Positions 1 to 5,147 of a stretch of 5,147 nucleotides of DNA are shown here, piece by piece (within the stretch, counting starts at the first letter, position 1; each line of letters begins with the position of its first letter). Origin of the DNA: Sphingobacterium thalpophilum (GTDB lineage: Bacteria > Bacteroidota > Bacteroidia > Flavobacteriales > Flavobacteriaceae); assembly GCA_943325255.2 (NCBI GenBank), contig CALPOS020000160.1, positions 1 through 5,147 on the forward strand, given 5' to 3'. The translations under genes and the position numbers were made by a program. The notes below the pieces were generated by a model that worked only from the letters and a program-made list of their open reading frames with translations, had not been told where the DNA came from and did not search any database.

Positions 1-763
1 AAAAACCGACACGACGAATGGTTCCTCTATATAAAGTTAGTGCGTCATCTAAACCATAGACGCTGCGGTATTTTAGCGAATCGCGATTGGCATACGCTTC
101 AAATCGGCCGTAACCTTCGACTTCCAGAAACTCAGTTCTCCGAAACAATTTGTGATAGGGAATATATTTGTAGGTGCCTTCTTGAATGAATTTTGCGGCG
201 CCACCTTGCCCTGCCAACACGACATTTCTTGGTGCCCAAGTAAATTTGTAATTCCACAGATTGTTGTCCGATTCGGGTGCGACTAAGCCACCGCAAAACG
301 ATTCGAACAAAATCATTTTGCCGCCTTGGTCTCTAATTTCATCAATCACTTTCATCGCACTCATGTGATCGATTCCAGGATCCAGCCCGATTTCGTTCAT
401 AAAGATGAGGTTGTTGGCTTTGGCTTGTGTGTCGAGTTCTTGCATGGCATCGCTGACATAAGAAGCCGTGACCATGTGTTTTTTATAGGTAATGCAGTCT
501 TTGGCCACTTCAATATGCAGATGTGCGGGCAGCATTGAGATCACAATATCGGCTTTTTGAATTTCGGTTTGGCGTTGCATTGCGTCAAAAATATCCAAAG
601 CAATGGCTGTGGCATTCTTGTGATTATTGGTTTTACGTTGCGCGAGTTCTTTTGATAAATCGCCTATGGTCAGGTGTAAATTTTCTGCTTCGGATTTGTT
701 TAAAAGATATTGAATCAACGAAGAAGCGGACCGGCCGGCACCAATAATTAGTATGTTTCTCAT
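1..763 (-). CDS. Saccharopine dehydrogenase (L-glutamate-forming type), partial, C-terminus beyond left edge
   Basis: The start codon is at 763-761 and 254 codons are read without a stop to the window edge. The product resembles the NAD(P)-dependent saccharopine dehydrogenase family (Lys9-like), which interconverts saccharopine with glutamate and aminoadipate semialdehyde in the cytoplasm. Seen directly: a Rossmann strand with GAGRSA at residues 8-13; TASYVS at 99-104; EIGLDPGIDHM at 124-134; SFCGGLVAPESDNN at 155-168; and YANRDS at 224-229. These match family hallmarks in the expected order; the missing part should be the rest of the catalytic and C-terminal region. The gene is richer in G+C (330 of 763 bases by hand count, 43%) than the operon to its right (32%). 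A -7 box lies 20 bases upstream. Substrate specificity cannot be proven from half a protein; in this class such genes may serve lysine breakdown, and some family members act on other amino acids. Confidence 0.9.
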   Translation of the reverse strand, partial: MRNILIIGAGRSASSLIQYLLNKSEAENLHLTIGDLSKELAQRKTNNHKNATAIALDIFDAMQRQTEIQKADIVISMLPAHLHIEVAKDCITYKKHMVTASYVSDAMQELDTQAKANNLIFMNEIGLDPGIDHMSAMKVIDEIRDQGGKMILFESFCGGLVAPESDNNLWNYKFTWAPRNVVLAGQGGAAKFIQEGTYKYIPYHKLFRRTEFLEVEGYGRFEAYANRDSLKYRSVYGLDDALTLYRGTIRRVGF

Positions 764-783
764 GGTTTCTTGCAAATAATTTT

Positions 784-791
784 CAAAGGTA
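784..791 (-). promoter_or_regulatory. Bacteroidota -7 box for the saccharopine dehydrogenase gene
   Basis: Read on the minus strand this is TACCTTTG, a full match to the TAnnTTTG consensus, with 20 bases between it and the ATG. No TTG-type -33 element is seen at the usual spacing; that position (about 811-814) falls inside the left arm of the 23-bp inverted repeat. The short leader carries no Shine-Dalgarno sequence. Prediction from motif and position only. Confidence 0.55.
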
Positions 792-808
792 TACAATAGG
801 TTAAATTT

Positions 809-863
809 TTTAGCCACGAATTCACGAATTAAATAAATAATAATTCGTGAATTCGTGGCTAAA
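809..863. repeat. Perfect 23-bp inverted repeat with 9-base loop
   Basis: The arms are 809-831 and 841-863, perfectly complementary over 23 bases around the loop AATAAATAA. Each arm contains the octamer CACGAATT twice in tandem (reverse AATTCGTG in the right arm) and an internal GAATTC palindrome. It lies between two genes on the same (minus) strand, so it could end transcription of the 885-1962 operon. However, the bases that follow on the minus strand are A-rich (AAATTTAA) rather than a clean T run, so it is not a textbook intrinsic terminator. Other possibilities are a dispersed intergenic palindromic repeat or a regulatory site, because it begins where the -33 region of the downstream gene should be. 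Confidence 0.85.
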
Positions 864-884
864 CTATAAATTTTTTAAAAGGAA

Positions 885-1196
885 TTATTCCAGTCCTTCT
901 AAATCTTGCAAATCCTCTTGTTTGGATTCGATTTTCTTTTGTTCAAACTGAACATCTTTTTCCACTTCATCTGGCATCATGGCGCGAACTAGCACTACTA
1001 CAAGTATTAATCCAGCTACAATGATTAACCATTTTGGGACATTTCTGTTACTTGCTTCAGATTTCGCATAGGCCAGACCAGCAAAGACAATAGACAATCC
1101 AACAGGCAATACACCCAAGGTACCCATCGGTAAAATCACGAATACAATTCCAAGAATTGCAAAAATAAAGGCTAAAACGATAAATGCTTTTCTCAT
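885..1196 (-). CDS. Small inner-membrane protein, three predicted helices and acidic C-terminal tail
   Basis: This 103-residue protein belongs to no family I can name. Residues 4-23 and about 25-44 form two hydrophobic segments split by a short glycine/proline-bearing turn (PMGTLG). A polar stretch (KSEASNRNVPK, 45-55) follows, then a third segment at about 56-73. The last 30 residues are highly charged and helix-prone (DEVEKDVQFEQKKIESK..), possibly a short coiled coil ending in an acidic LEGLE. The ATG begins one base after the stop of the upstream DUF3108 gene (TAA-T-ATG), so the two are almost certainly co-transcribed and probably translationally coupled. This supports a linked envelope role, but no enzymatic motif is present. 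Similar small membrane proteins with a charged tail seem to occur in flavobacteria (from memory, not checked). Confidence 0.8.
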   Translation of the reverse strand: MRKAFIVLAFIFAILGIVFVILPMGTLGVLPVGLSIVFAGLAYAKSEASNRNVPKWLIIVAGLILVVVLVRAMMPDEVEKDVQFEQKKIESKQEDLQDLEGLE

Positions 1197-1197
1197 A

Positions 1198-1962
1198 TTA
1201 AATTCCAGTTGCGTTAGTTAATGTTAATTGTCCTGTTCCTACAGGAATGCTAAATTGAATTAATGCTGGTACTTTAGCATTATCAGCGGTCAAATAAATA
1301 ATATTTTTATCAGTTCCTCTTAGTTTATTGGTCTTAGCACCAATAGATATTTTATAACAAACTTTTTTACCAAGATTTCCAGCGTTTACTGTTTCTTTTC
1401 CAAGGTACTTAGCGGAAACACTCATTTCTTTTTCATCAAAAACAACCACAAAACTTTTGATTTGACCTGGCTTGAAAGTGCTGAAATTAATCGTTCTCAA
1501 CTTATATAATATTGAAATTACATCTTGTGTACCTGAATTAACTTGAAACGTTTTTTTAGTTTCAGGTTTGTTTTTTTTATTTACAGTACTTTCGATGGTA
1601 CGTCCGTCTGATTTAAAAATGTATTTTTCCTTTTTTGTGTATTTTCCTTCAAAAATATCGCGTTTGTACAAACTAGGTCGCAACGAAATAGGATCTACAT
1701 AGGATTCGTATCGATCACGAATTTTAAAAAAAGTGTCCCATTTACTATAAGTTGTAGCTTCGCTTGTCAAATGCAATAAAGTTTTTTTAGAGGTTTTTAC
1801 GGTTTCTGTTTCCATTGTAACTTGCGCTAATTGGGTCATCAATCCACTCATATTATAGGACGCAGCGTAGATAAATTTCTCTCCAGACTTTACTGCCGTA
1901 TTGCCTTGAGCACTAATGCTTAAGCTGACAATTGCTGTTAAAATTAAAAAGATTTTTTTCAT
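1198..1962 (-). CDS. DUF3108-family secreted protein
   Basis: This 254-residue protein is exported. It has a lysine start (MKK), a hydrophobic core at residues 4-17 and a likely signal peptidase I site after Ala18 (SISA|Q). The mature part fits DUF3108, a beta-rich periplasmic or outer-envelope family of unknown function. Family-like features are GEKFIYAASYNM (27-38), DRYESYVDP (83-91) followed by LRPSLYKRD, and DVISILYKLR (147-156). No lipobox is present, so it should be soluble in the periplasm or peripherally attached. It is the first gene of a two-gene operon with the small membrane protein and is preceded by a -7 box. G+C is low (244 of about 762 bases by hand count, 32%). The leader before the ATG is A-rich with no Shine-Dalgarno sequence. 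The family call is from motif recognition; no biochemical role can be assigned. Confidence 0.85.
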   Translation of the reverse strand: MKKIFLILTAIVSLSISAQGNTAVKSGEKFIYAASYNMSGLMTQLAQVTMETETVKTSKKTLLHLTSEATTYSKWDTFFKIRDRYESYVDPISLRPSLYKRDIFEGKYTKKEKYIFKSDGRTIESTVNKKNKPETKKTFQVNSGTQDVISILYKLRTINFSTFKPGQIKSFVVVFDEKEMSVSAKYLGKETVNAGNLGKKVCYKISIGAKTNKLRGTDKNIIYLTADNAKVPALIQFSIPVGTGQLTLTNATGI

Positions 1963-1982
1963 TTTTTCTATTTTTTAAGATG

Positions 1983-1990
1983 CAAATATA
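1983..1990 (-). promoter_or_regulatory. -7 box for the DUF3108 / membrane protein operon
   Basis: The minus strand reads TATATTTG, a full match to the Bacteroidota TAnnTTTG box, with 20 bases between it and the ATG. No clear TTG is found about 19 bases further upstream. It lies in the 143-bp divergent gap shared with the DUF423 gene. Confidence 0.55.
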
Positions 1991-2049
1991 CTGTTTTTTT
2001 GTTAGGAGCTTATTCCCGCTGCAAGCGCGTCTAAAAAAAGTCTAATTTC

Positions 2050-2080
2050 TTTGACTTCTAATCAATAACAAATACTTTTA
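2050..2080 (+). promoter_or_regulatory. Bacteroidota-type promoter for the DUF423 gene
   Basis: TTTG at 2050-2053 and TACTTTTA at 2073-2080 are separated by exactly 19 bases. This is the usual spacing for the Bacteroidota housekeeping sigma factor (TTTG-N19-TAnnTTTG); only the last base of the -7 box departs from consensus. Transcription would start around 2085-2088, giving a leader of about 20 bases before the ATG at 2106. Confidence 0.6.
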
Positions 2081-2105
2081 CCATTTATTATAAAAATACA
2101 TAATC

Positions 2106-2492
2106 ATGGAAAGAAAAATAGTTCGAATCGCGGCTATACTCGGTATGTTGGCAATTATTTTCGGAGCATTTGGTGCTCATGCTCTAAAGAAAGTATTGAC
2201 GGTTGAACAATTAGTTACGTTCGAAACTGGAGTGAAGTATCAAATGTACCATACTCTGTTATTGCTTTTCGTTGGATTATCTGCACAAGTAAGTGAAATA
2301 GCAAAAAAGCGCATTTTCTATTTTGTCGTCAGTGGGGTTTTATGCTTTTCTGGATCTATTTATTTGTTGGCGACGAACGACTTAACCACTTTCGGCTTCA
2401 AAAAGATTGGATTTATTACACCAATTGGCGGTCTGTTATTGATCGTCGGATGGATGTGTCTGTTCATCGATTTTTTGAAGAAAAAATCATAA
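2106..2492 (+). CDS. DUF423-family membrane protein (YgdD/YwdK-like)
   Basis: This 128-residue integral membrane protein matches the DUF423 family in length and signature positions: GAFGAHAL at 20-27, KYQMYH at 44-49, FSGSIYLL at 81-88 and ITPIGG at 104-109. Four hydrophobic segments are visible (about 7-26, 48-64, 70-90 and 102-124), with a lysine-rich C-terminus (LKKKS) likely cytoplasmic. The family is widespread in bacteria and its function is unknown. The gene is divergent from the DUF3108 operon and has its own well-formed promoter. It ends 79 bases before pckA on the same strand with no convincing terminator between, so some read-through into pckA is possible. The start is supported by the promoter distance and by the family's usual N-terminus. 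Confidence 0.93.
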   Translation: MERKIVRIAAILGMLAIIFGAFGAHALKKVLTVEQLVTFETGVKYQMYHTLLLLFVGLSAQVSEIAKKRIFYFVVSGVLCFSGSIYLLATNDLTTFGFKKIGFITPIGGLLLIVGWMCLFIDFLKKKS

Positions 2493-2529
2493 TATTTCAA
2501 GTTTCTAAATCTAGGTAAAATATTATTTT

Positions 2530-2537
2530 TACTTTTG
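2530..2537 (+). promoter_or_regulatory. -7 box for pckA
   Basis: TACTTTTG is a full match to TAnnTTTG and ends 34 bases before the pckA ATG. No TTG-type -33 element is seen at 17-23 bases upstream, which would be compatible with a weak or activator-dependent promoter (inference). No Shine-Dalgarno sequence precedes the ATG; the leader is A/T-rich. Confidence 0.55.
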
Positions 2538-2571
2538 TGCTTTAATTCAAACACAATACATCTACAATTTT

Positions 2572-4197
2572 ATGGAGAATTACGCCCAAATTACGAAATC
2601 GATTTCGTTGGAAAAGTACGGTATCAAAGACGCAGCGGAAGTTATCTACAATCCATCTTATGACTTTTTATACCACGAAGAATTAAAGCCAACTTTAGAA
2701 GGTTTTGAAAAAGGACAGCTGACAGAATTAGAAGCGGTAAATGTAATGACAGGTGTTTTTACCGGTCGCTCTCCAAAAGATAAATACATTGTTGAAGATA
2801 GCGTTACAAAAGATACTATTTGGTGGAATTCGGAAAAAGCCGTCAACGATAATAAACCAATTTCACAAACCACATGGAGTGCATTAAAAGAAACAACACT
2901 AACGCAATTGTCTGGAAAGCGATTGTTTGTGATCGATGCGTTTTGTGGCGCGAATGAGAACACGCGACTTAAAGTGCGTTTTGTCATGGAAGTGGCTTGG
3001 CAAGCTCATTTCGTAAAGAATATGTTTATCCGTCCAACGGAAGAAGAATTAGAGAGTTTTGGTGAGCCAGATTTTATTGTAATGAATGCGTCCAAAACTA
3101 GTTTTAAAGATTATGCGGCTCACGGATTAAATTCTGAAGTATATGTTGCCTTTAATCTTACGGAAAAGATTCAATTGATCGGCGGAACTTGGTATGGTGG
3201 TGAAATGAAAAAAGGATTGTTCGCCATGATGAACTATTATTTGCCTTTACAAGGAATTGCATCCATGCACTGTTCCGCGAATAAAGGAAAAGACGGAGAT
3301 GTAGCAGTATTTTTTGGTTTGTCAGGAACAGGCAAAACCACTTTATCTACAGATCCGAAAAGAGAATTAATTGGTGATGATGAACACGGCTGGGATAACG
3401 ATGGTGTTTTCAATTTTGAAGGTGGATGTTATGCAAAAACCATCGACTTGAGTCGAGAAAATGAACCAGACATTTTCGAAGCTATCAAGAAAGATGCATT
3501 ACTAGAAAATGTTACTGTTGACGCCAACGGAAAAATTGACTTTAAAGATGGTTCAGTAACTCAAAACACGAGAGTTTCTTATCCAATCAATCACATACAT
3601 AATATTGTAAAACCAATTTCTAAAGCAGGACATGCTACCAAAGTTATTTTCTTAACAGCAGATGCTTTTGGTGTCATGCCACCAGTTTCAAAACTAACTC
3701 CAGAGCAAACTAAGTACTATTTTCTTTCTGGTTTCACGGCTAAGTTAGCAGGAACAGAACGAGGAGTAACAGAGCCACAACCGACTTTTTCAGCCTGTTT
3801 TGGCAAAGCATTCTTAACCTTGCATCCTACGAAATATGGAGAGGAATTGGTAAAGAAAATGGAAAAGCACAATGCGAAAGCCTATATGGTTAATACAGGC
3901 TGGAACGGCACTGGCAAGCGTATTTCAATTAAAGATACGCGCGCCATTATCGATGCGATTCTAGACGGTTCTATCGAAAAAGCGGAAACTAAAATGATTC
4001 CCGTGTTTAATTTTGAAGTTCCAACTGCACTTCACGATGTAGATGCTTCGATTCTAGATCCAAGAGCAACTTACGCAGATGCTTCAGCGTGGAATGCGAA
4101 AGCAGAAGATTTGGCGGAAAAGTTTATTGCCAATTTCAAGCAGTATACAGACAATGAAGCAGGACAAAATTTAGTCAAAGCTGGTCCTCAAAATTAG
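2572..4197 (+). CDS. pckA: Phosphoenolpyruvate carboxykinase (ATP), EC 4.1.1.49
   Basis: This enzyme converts oxaloacetate and ATP to phosphoenolpyruvate, ADP and CO2, the first committed step of gluconeogenesis, in the cytoplasm. The 541 residues match the usual length (E. coli 540), and active-site residues align with an offset of one: Arg66 in FTGRSPKD (oxaloacetate binding); Tyr208 and Lys214 in GTWYGGEMKKG (205-215); His233 in MHCSANKG (metal ligand); Walker A GLSGTGKTT at 249-257 with Lys255/Thr256; kinase-2 Asp269/Asp270 in LIGDDEHGW (metal binding); and Arg334 in NTRVSYP. The C-terminal NTGWNGTGKRISI (441-453) of the adenine-binding region is also intact. The P-loop form marks the ATP-dependent, not GTP-dependent, class. 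It appears monocistronic: its own -7 box upstream and a strong hairpin terminator 28 bases after the TAG stop. Nothing is truncated or substituted. Confidence 0.98.
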   Translation: MENYAQITKSISLEKYGIKDAAEVIYNPSYDFLYHEELKPTLEGFEKGQLTELEAVNVMTGVFTGRSPKDKYIVEDSVTKDTIWWNSEKAVNDNKPISQTTWSALKETTLTQLSGKRLFVIDAFCGANENTRLKVRFVMEVAWQAHFVKNMFIRPTEEELESFGEPDFIVMNASKTSFKDYAAHGLNSEVYVAFNLTEKIQLIGGTWYGGEMKKGLFAMMNYYLPLQGIASMHCSANKGKDGDVAVFFGLSGTGKTTLSTDPKRELIGDDEHGWDNDGVFNFEGGCYAKTIDLSRENEPDIFEAIKKDALLENVTVDANGKIDFKDGSVTQNTRVSYPINHIHNIVKPISKAGHATKVIFLTADAFGVMPPVSKLTPEQTKYYFLSGFTAKLAGTERGVTEPQPTFSACFGKAFLTLHPTKYGEELVKKMEKHNAKAYMVNTGWNGTGKRISIKDTRAIIDAILDGSIEKAETKMIPVFNFEVPTALHDVDASILDPRATYADASAWNAKAEDLAEKFIANFKQYTDNEAGQNLVKAGPQN

Positions 4198-4224
4198 GGA
4201 ATCAATTGCCTTATTGATATTTAT

Positions 4225-4277
4225 AAGTCGATTTTTGAATTAAGTGCAATCATTTTATTCAAAAATCGACTTTTTTT
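4225..4277 (+). terminator. Intrinsic terminator of pckA
   Basis: The 16-base arms 4225-4240 (AAGTCGATTTTTGAAT) and 4257-4272 are perfectly complementary around a 16-base loop, and the right arm runs into seven T's (4271-4277). The stem is AT-rich but long. It starts 28 bases after the pckA stop codon. Confidence 0.85.
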
Positions 4278-4462
4278 CATCTAAAGATAATTCAGAACTA
4301 AAACGTTTTCTTGTTTCAGATTGGAAATTTTATAGCTTAATAATTAAGAATACAACTATTTTTCACGCTGGTTTTTGTCATTTTCTTAAATCGTTCTTAC
4401 CTCTGTTAAATATAGGAGAGAATTTATTTACTTTGTCCCATAACATTAAAAATGAAATAGTT
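4278..4462 (+). other. AT-rich non-coding leader between pckA terminator and the E-set gene
   Basis: The 185 bases carry an open frame continuous with the downstream gene, but the predicted peptide has no family resemblance and its first ATG (4244) sits in the loop of the pckA terminator, so I treat the stretch as non-coding. TTACTTTG at 4428-4435 is a one-mismatch match to the Bacteroidota -7 box and lies 27 bases before the ATG at 4463; no good -33 element accompanies it. A 10-base palindrome AAAACGTTTT is at 4300-4309. Nothing else is recognised. Confidence 0.6.
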
Positions 4463-4759
4463 ATGTCAGTAAAGAAACAATTTATAAAAACTAAGCCAGT
4501 TTGCAAAGTAACTTTTACAGTTGAAGCGAAAGAGGCAAATAATGCAGCAGTTGTTGGAGATTTTAATAACTGGAACCCAAAAGAAGGTGAATTGAGTAAA
4601 CTAAAAAATGGTACTTTTAAAGGTGTTTTTGACGTGAACAAAGACGCTTCTTATGAGTTTAAATATGTAATTGATGGTGCTTTTGTAAATGAAGTTGAAG
4701 CTGACTCATACAGATTTAATGAATTCGCAGGTGCTGAAAACAGTGTATTGGAAGTATAA
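4463..4759 (+). CDS. Stand-alone glycogen-binding-like (CBM48 / isoamylase early-set) domain protein
   Basis: The 98-residue protein is almost entirely one E-set beta-sandwich domain like the glycogen-binding domain of AMPK beta subunits and the N-terminal domain of isoamylases and branching enzymes. Seen directly: VVGDFNNWN (30-38), with Trp37 matching the first sugar-stacking tryptophan of AMPK beta; a YEFKYVIDG strand (64-72), with Lys67 matching the binding lysine; Phe74 where AMPK has a second tryptophan; and AENSVLEV at the end, with Asn93 in the position of the binding asparagine. There is no signal peptide, so it is cytoplasmic, and no catalytic domain. I chose ATG 4463 because similarity begins at once (MSVKKQFIKTKPVCKVTF); an upstream start at 4244 would add 73 unrelated residues and lie in the pckA terminator. 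A role in glycogen or alpha-glucan binding is inferred only. Confidence 0.88.
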   Translation: MSVKKQFIKTKPVCKVTFTVEAKEANNAAVVGDFNNWNPKEGELSKLKNGTFKGVFDVNKDASYEFKYVIDGAFVNEVEADSYRFNEFAGAENSVLEV

Positions 4760-4776
4760 TTTTTCTTTTAAATAGC

Positions 4777-4805
4777 AAAAAGTCGCTCCTTGAGCGACTT
4801 TTTTT
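4777..4805. terminator. Bidirectional intrinsic terminator
   Basis: The arms AAAAAGTCGCTC (4777-4788) and GAGCGACTTTTT (4792-4803) pair perfectly around the loop CTT, with a T run at 4799-4805 on the plus strand and five A's at 4777-4781 giving a T run on the minus strand. It sits between the convergent E-set gene (stop 4757-4759) and dipeptidase E gene (stop 4819-4821), and can serve both. Confidence 0.93.
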
Positions 4806-4818
4806 ATGTCTGTTTTTT

Positions 4819-5147
4819 TTACAACCGAGCTAAGAAACTCAAATCGCTGTTGCTTGCGAGTTCCTCTGGATCTTTGTTCTGTTGAAACAATCGTGCAGAC
4901 AATTCGCCTTTAAGGATTATTTGTTCTCCGGTAACTTCTAACCAACTTCCTTCTCTTAGTCCAAGTACAGGGACGGAATTAAACGCATGAAATTCTTTAA
5001 TGCGTGTTTCTCTCGTTTCTCCCATGTGCTTCGATTGTAAATCCGGATCCAAATAATGTGGATTCAAATTAAACGGTATTAATCCCAACGTCTGAAAACT
5101 TGGCGGATAAATGATGGGCATATCGTTCGTTGTTTGCATCGATAATC
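4819..5147 (-). CDS. pepE: Dipeptidase E (alpha-aspartyl dipeptidase), C-terminal part, 5' end beyond right edge
   Basis: Peptidase family S51 cytoplasmic enzyme that hydrolyses dipeptides with N-terminal aspartate. About 108 C-terminal residues are visible. TTNDMPI contains the catalytic Asp (codon 5124-5122) and NLNPHYLDP the catalytic His (codon 5058-5056). Their 22-residue separation equals that of Asp135 and His157 in the Salmonella/E. coli enzyme. GETRETRIKEF and VLGLREGSWLEV also follow the PepE pattern (GETREQRIREL, IGLPEGNWITV). The serine nucleophile (GWSAGAN in the family) would lie upstream, outside the window. The Met codon at 5139 is internal: the frame stays open to the edge and the conserved core continues through it. 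The gene converges on the E-set gene and shares its bidirectional terminator. Confidence 0.95.
   Translation of the reverse strand, partial: LSMQTTNDMPIIYPPSFQTLGLIPFNLNPHYLDPDLQSKHMGETRETRIKEFHAFNSVPVLGLREGSWLEVTGEQIILKGELSARLFQQNKDPEELASNSDLSFLARL

Noticed and set aside
326..747. Two plus-strand open frames (326-538 and 523-747)
   Set aside because: They lie antisense to the saccharopine dehydrogenase gene, whose reading frame is intact and clearly conserved; their peptides resemble nothing and have no promoter-like motif.
2491..2530. Weak inverted repeat AATATTT...AAATATT followed by T's after the DUF423 gene
   Set aside because: Only 7 A/T pairs with a 20-base loop; too unstable to call a terminator.
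2360..2554. Minus-strand open frame overlapping the end of the DUF423 gene
   Set aside because: Antisense to a recognised gene and running through the pckA promoter region; no domain or start signal.
2658..2987. Minus-strand 109-residue open frame inside pckA
   Set aside because: Shadow of the strongly conserved pckA coding frame; no independent evidence.
4452..4460. Minimal frame ATG-AAA-TAG just before the E-set start codon
   Set aside because: Two-codon frames are expected by chance in A/T-rich leaders; nothing indicates regulation by it.
4378..4641. Minus-strand 87-residue open frame across the E-set gene start
   Set aside because: Shadow of the E-set gene and its leader; peptide unlike any family I know.
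4225..4803. Shared AAGTCG...CGACTT ends in the two terminators flanking the E-set gene
   Set aside because: The similarity is only six to seven bases around the A/T runs and the rest of the stems differ; most likely coincidence rather than a repeat family.
5137..5139. ATG at 5139 as the start of a 106-residue protein
   Set aside because: The frame stays open to the window edge and the sequence matches the interior of dipeptidase E, so the Met is internal and the gene is simply cut off.

Overview
The window looks like ordinary chromosomal DNA of a marine or soil flavobacterium (Bacteroidota, class Flavobacteriia). Three things point there. Start codons mostly lack Shine-Dalgarno sequences and sit in A-rich leaders. 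Several genes are preceded by a -7 box of the Bacteroidota type (TAnnTTTG). The protein set (saccharopine dehydrogenase, a DUF3108 secreted protein, a DUF423 membrane protein, ATP-type PEP carboxykinase, a stand-alone glycogen-binding-like domain protein and dipeptidase E) is typical of that class. No tRNA, rRNA, CRISPR, transposase or phage gene is visible.

Layout from left to right. Positions 1-763 (minus) hold the N-terminal 254 residues of a saccharopine dehydrogenase cut by the window edge. Positions 764-884 are a gap holding its promoter-like -7 box and a perfect 23-bp inverted repeat. Positions 885-1962 (minus) are a tightly packed two-gene operon: a secreted DUF3108 protein, then a 103-residue membrane protein starting one base after its stop. 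Positions 1963-2105 are a divergent promoter region. Positions 2106-2492 (plus) encode a DUF423 membrane protein. Positions 2572-4197 (plus) encode complete PEP carboxykinase (pckA), ended by a strong hairpin terminator at 4225-4277. Positions 4278-4462 are an AT-rich non-coding leader. Positions 4463-4759 (plus) encode a 98-residue glycogen-binding-like (CBM48/E-set) protein, whose true start is well inside the longest open frame. A short bidirectional terminator (4777-4805) separates it from the convergent C-terminal part of dipeptidase E (4819-5147, minus, cut by the right edge).

Functionally the genes are mostly independent housekeeping units. PEP carboxykinase drives gluconeogenesis from oxaloacetate, dipeptidase E releases amino acids from Asp-X dipeptides, and saccharopine dehydrogenase handles lysine-related amino acids. 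All three fit a peptide- and amino-acid-consuming heterotroph, but the sequence shows no shared regulation. I do not see a new multi-gene system. The points most worth a second look are the 23-bp palindrome upstream of the saccharopine dehydrogenase gene, the stand-alone E-set protein beside pckA, and the marked GC difference between the saccharopine dehydrogenase gene and its neighbouring operon.
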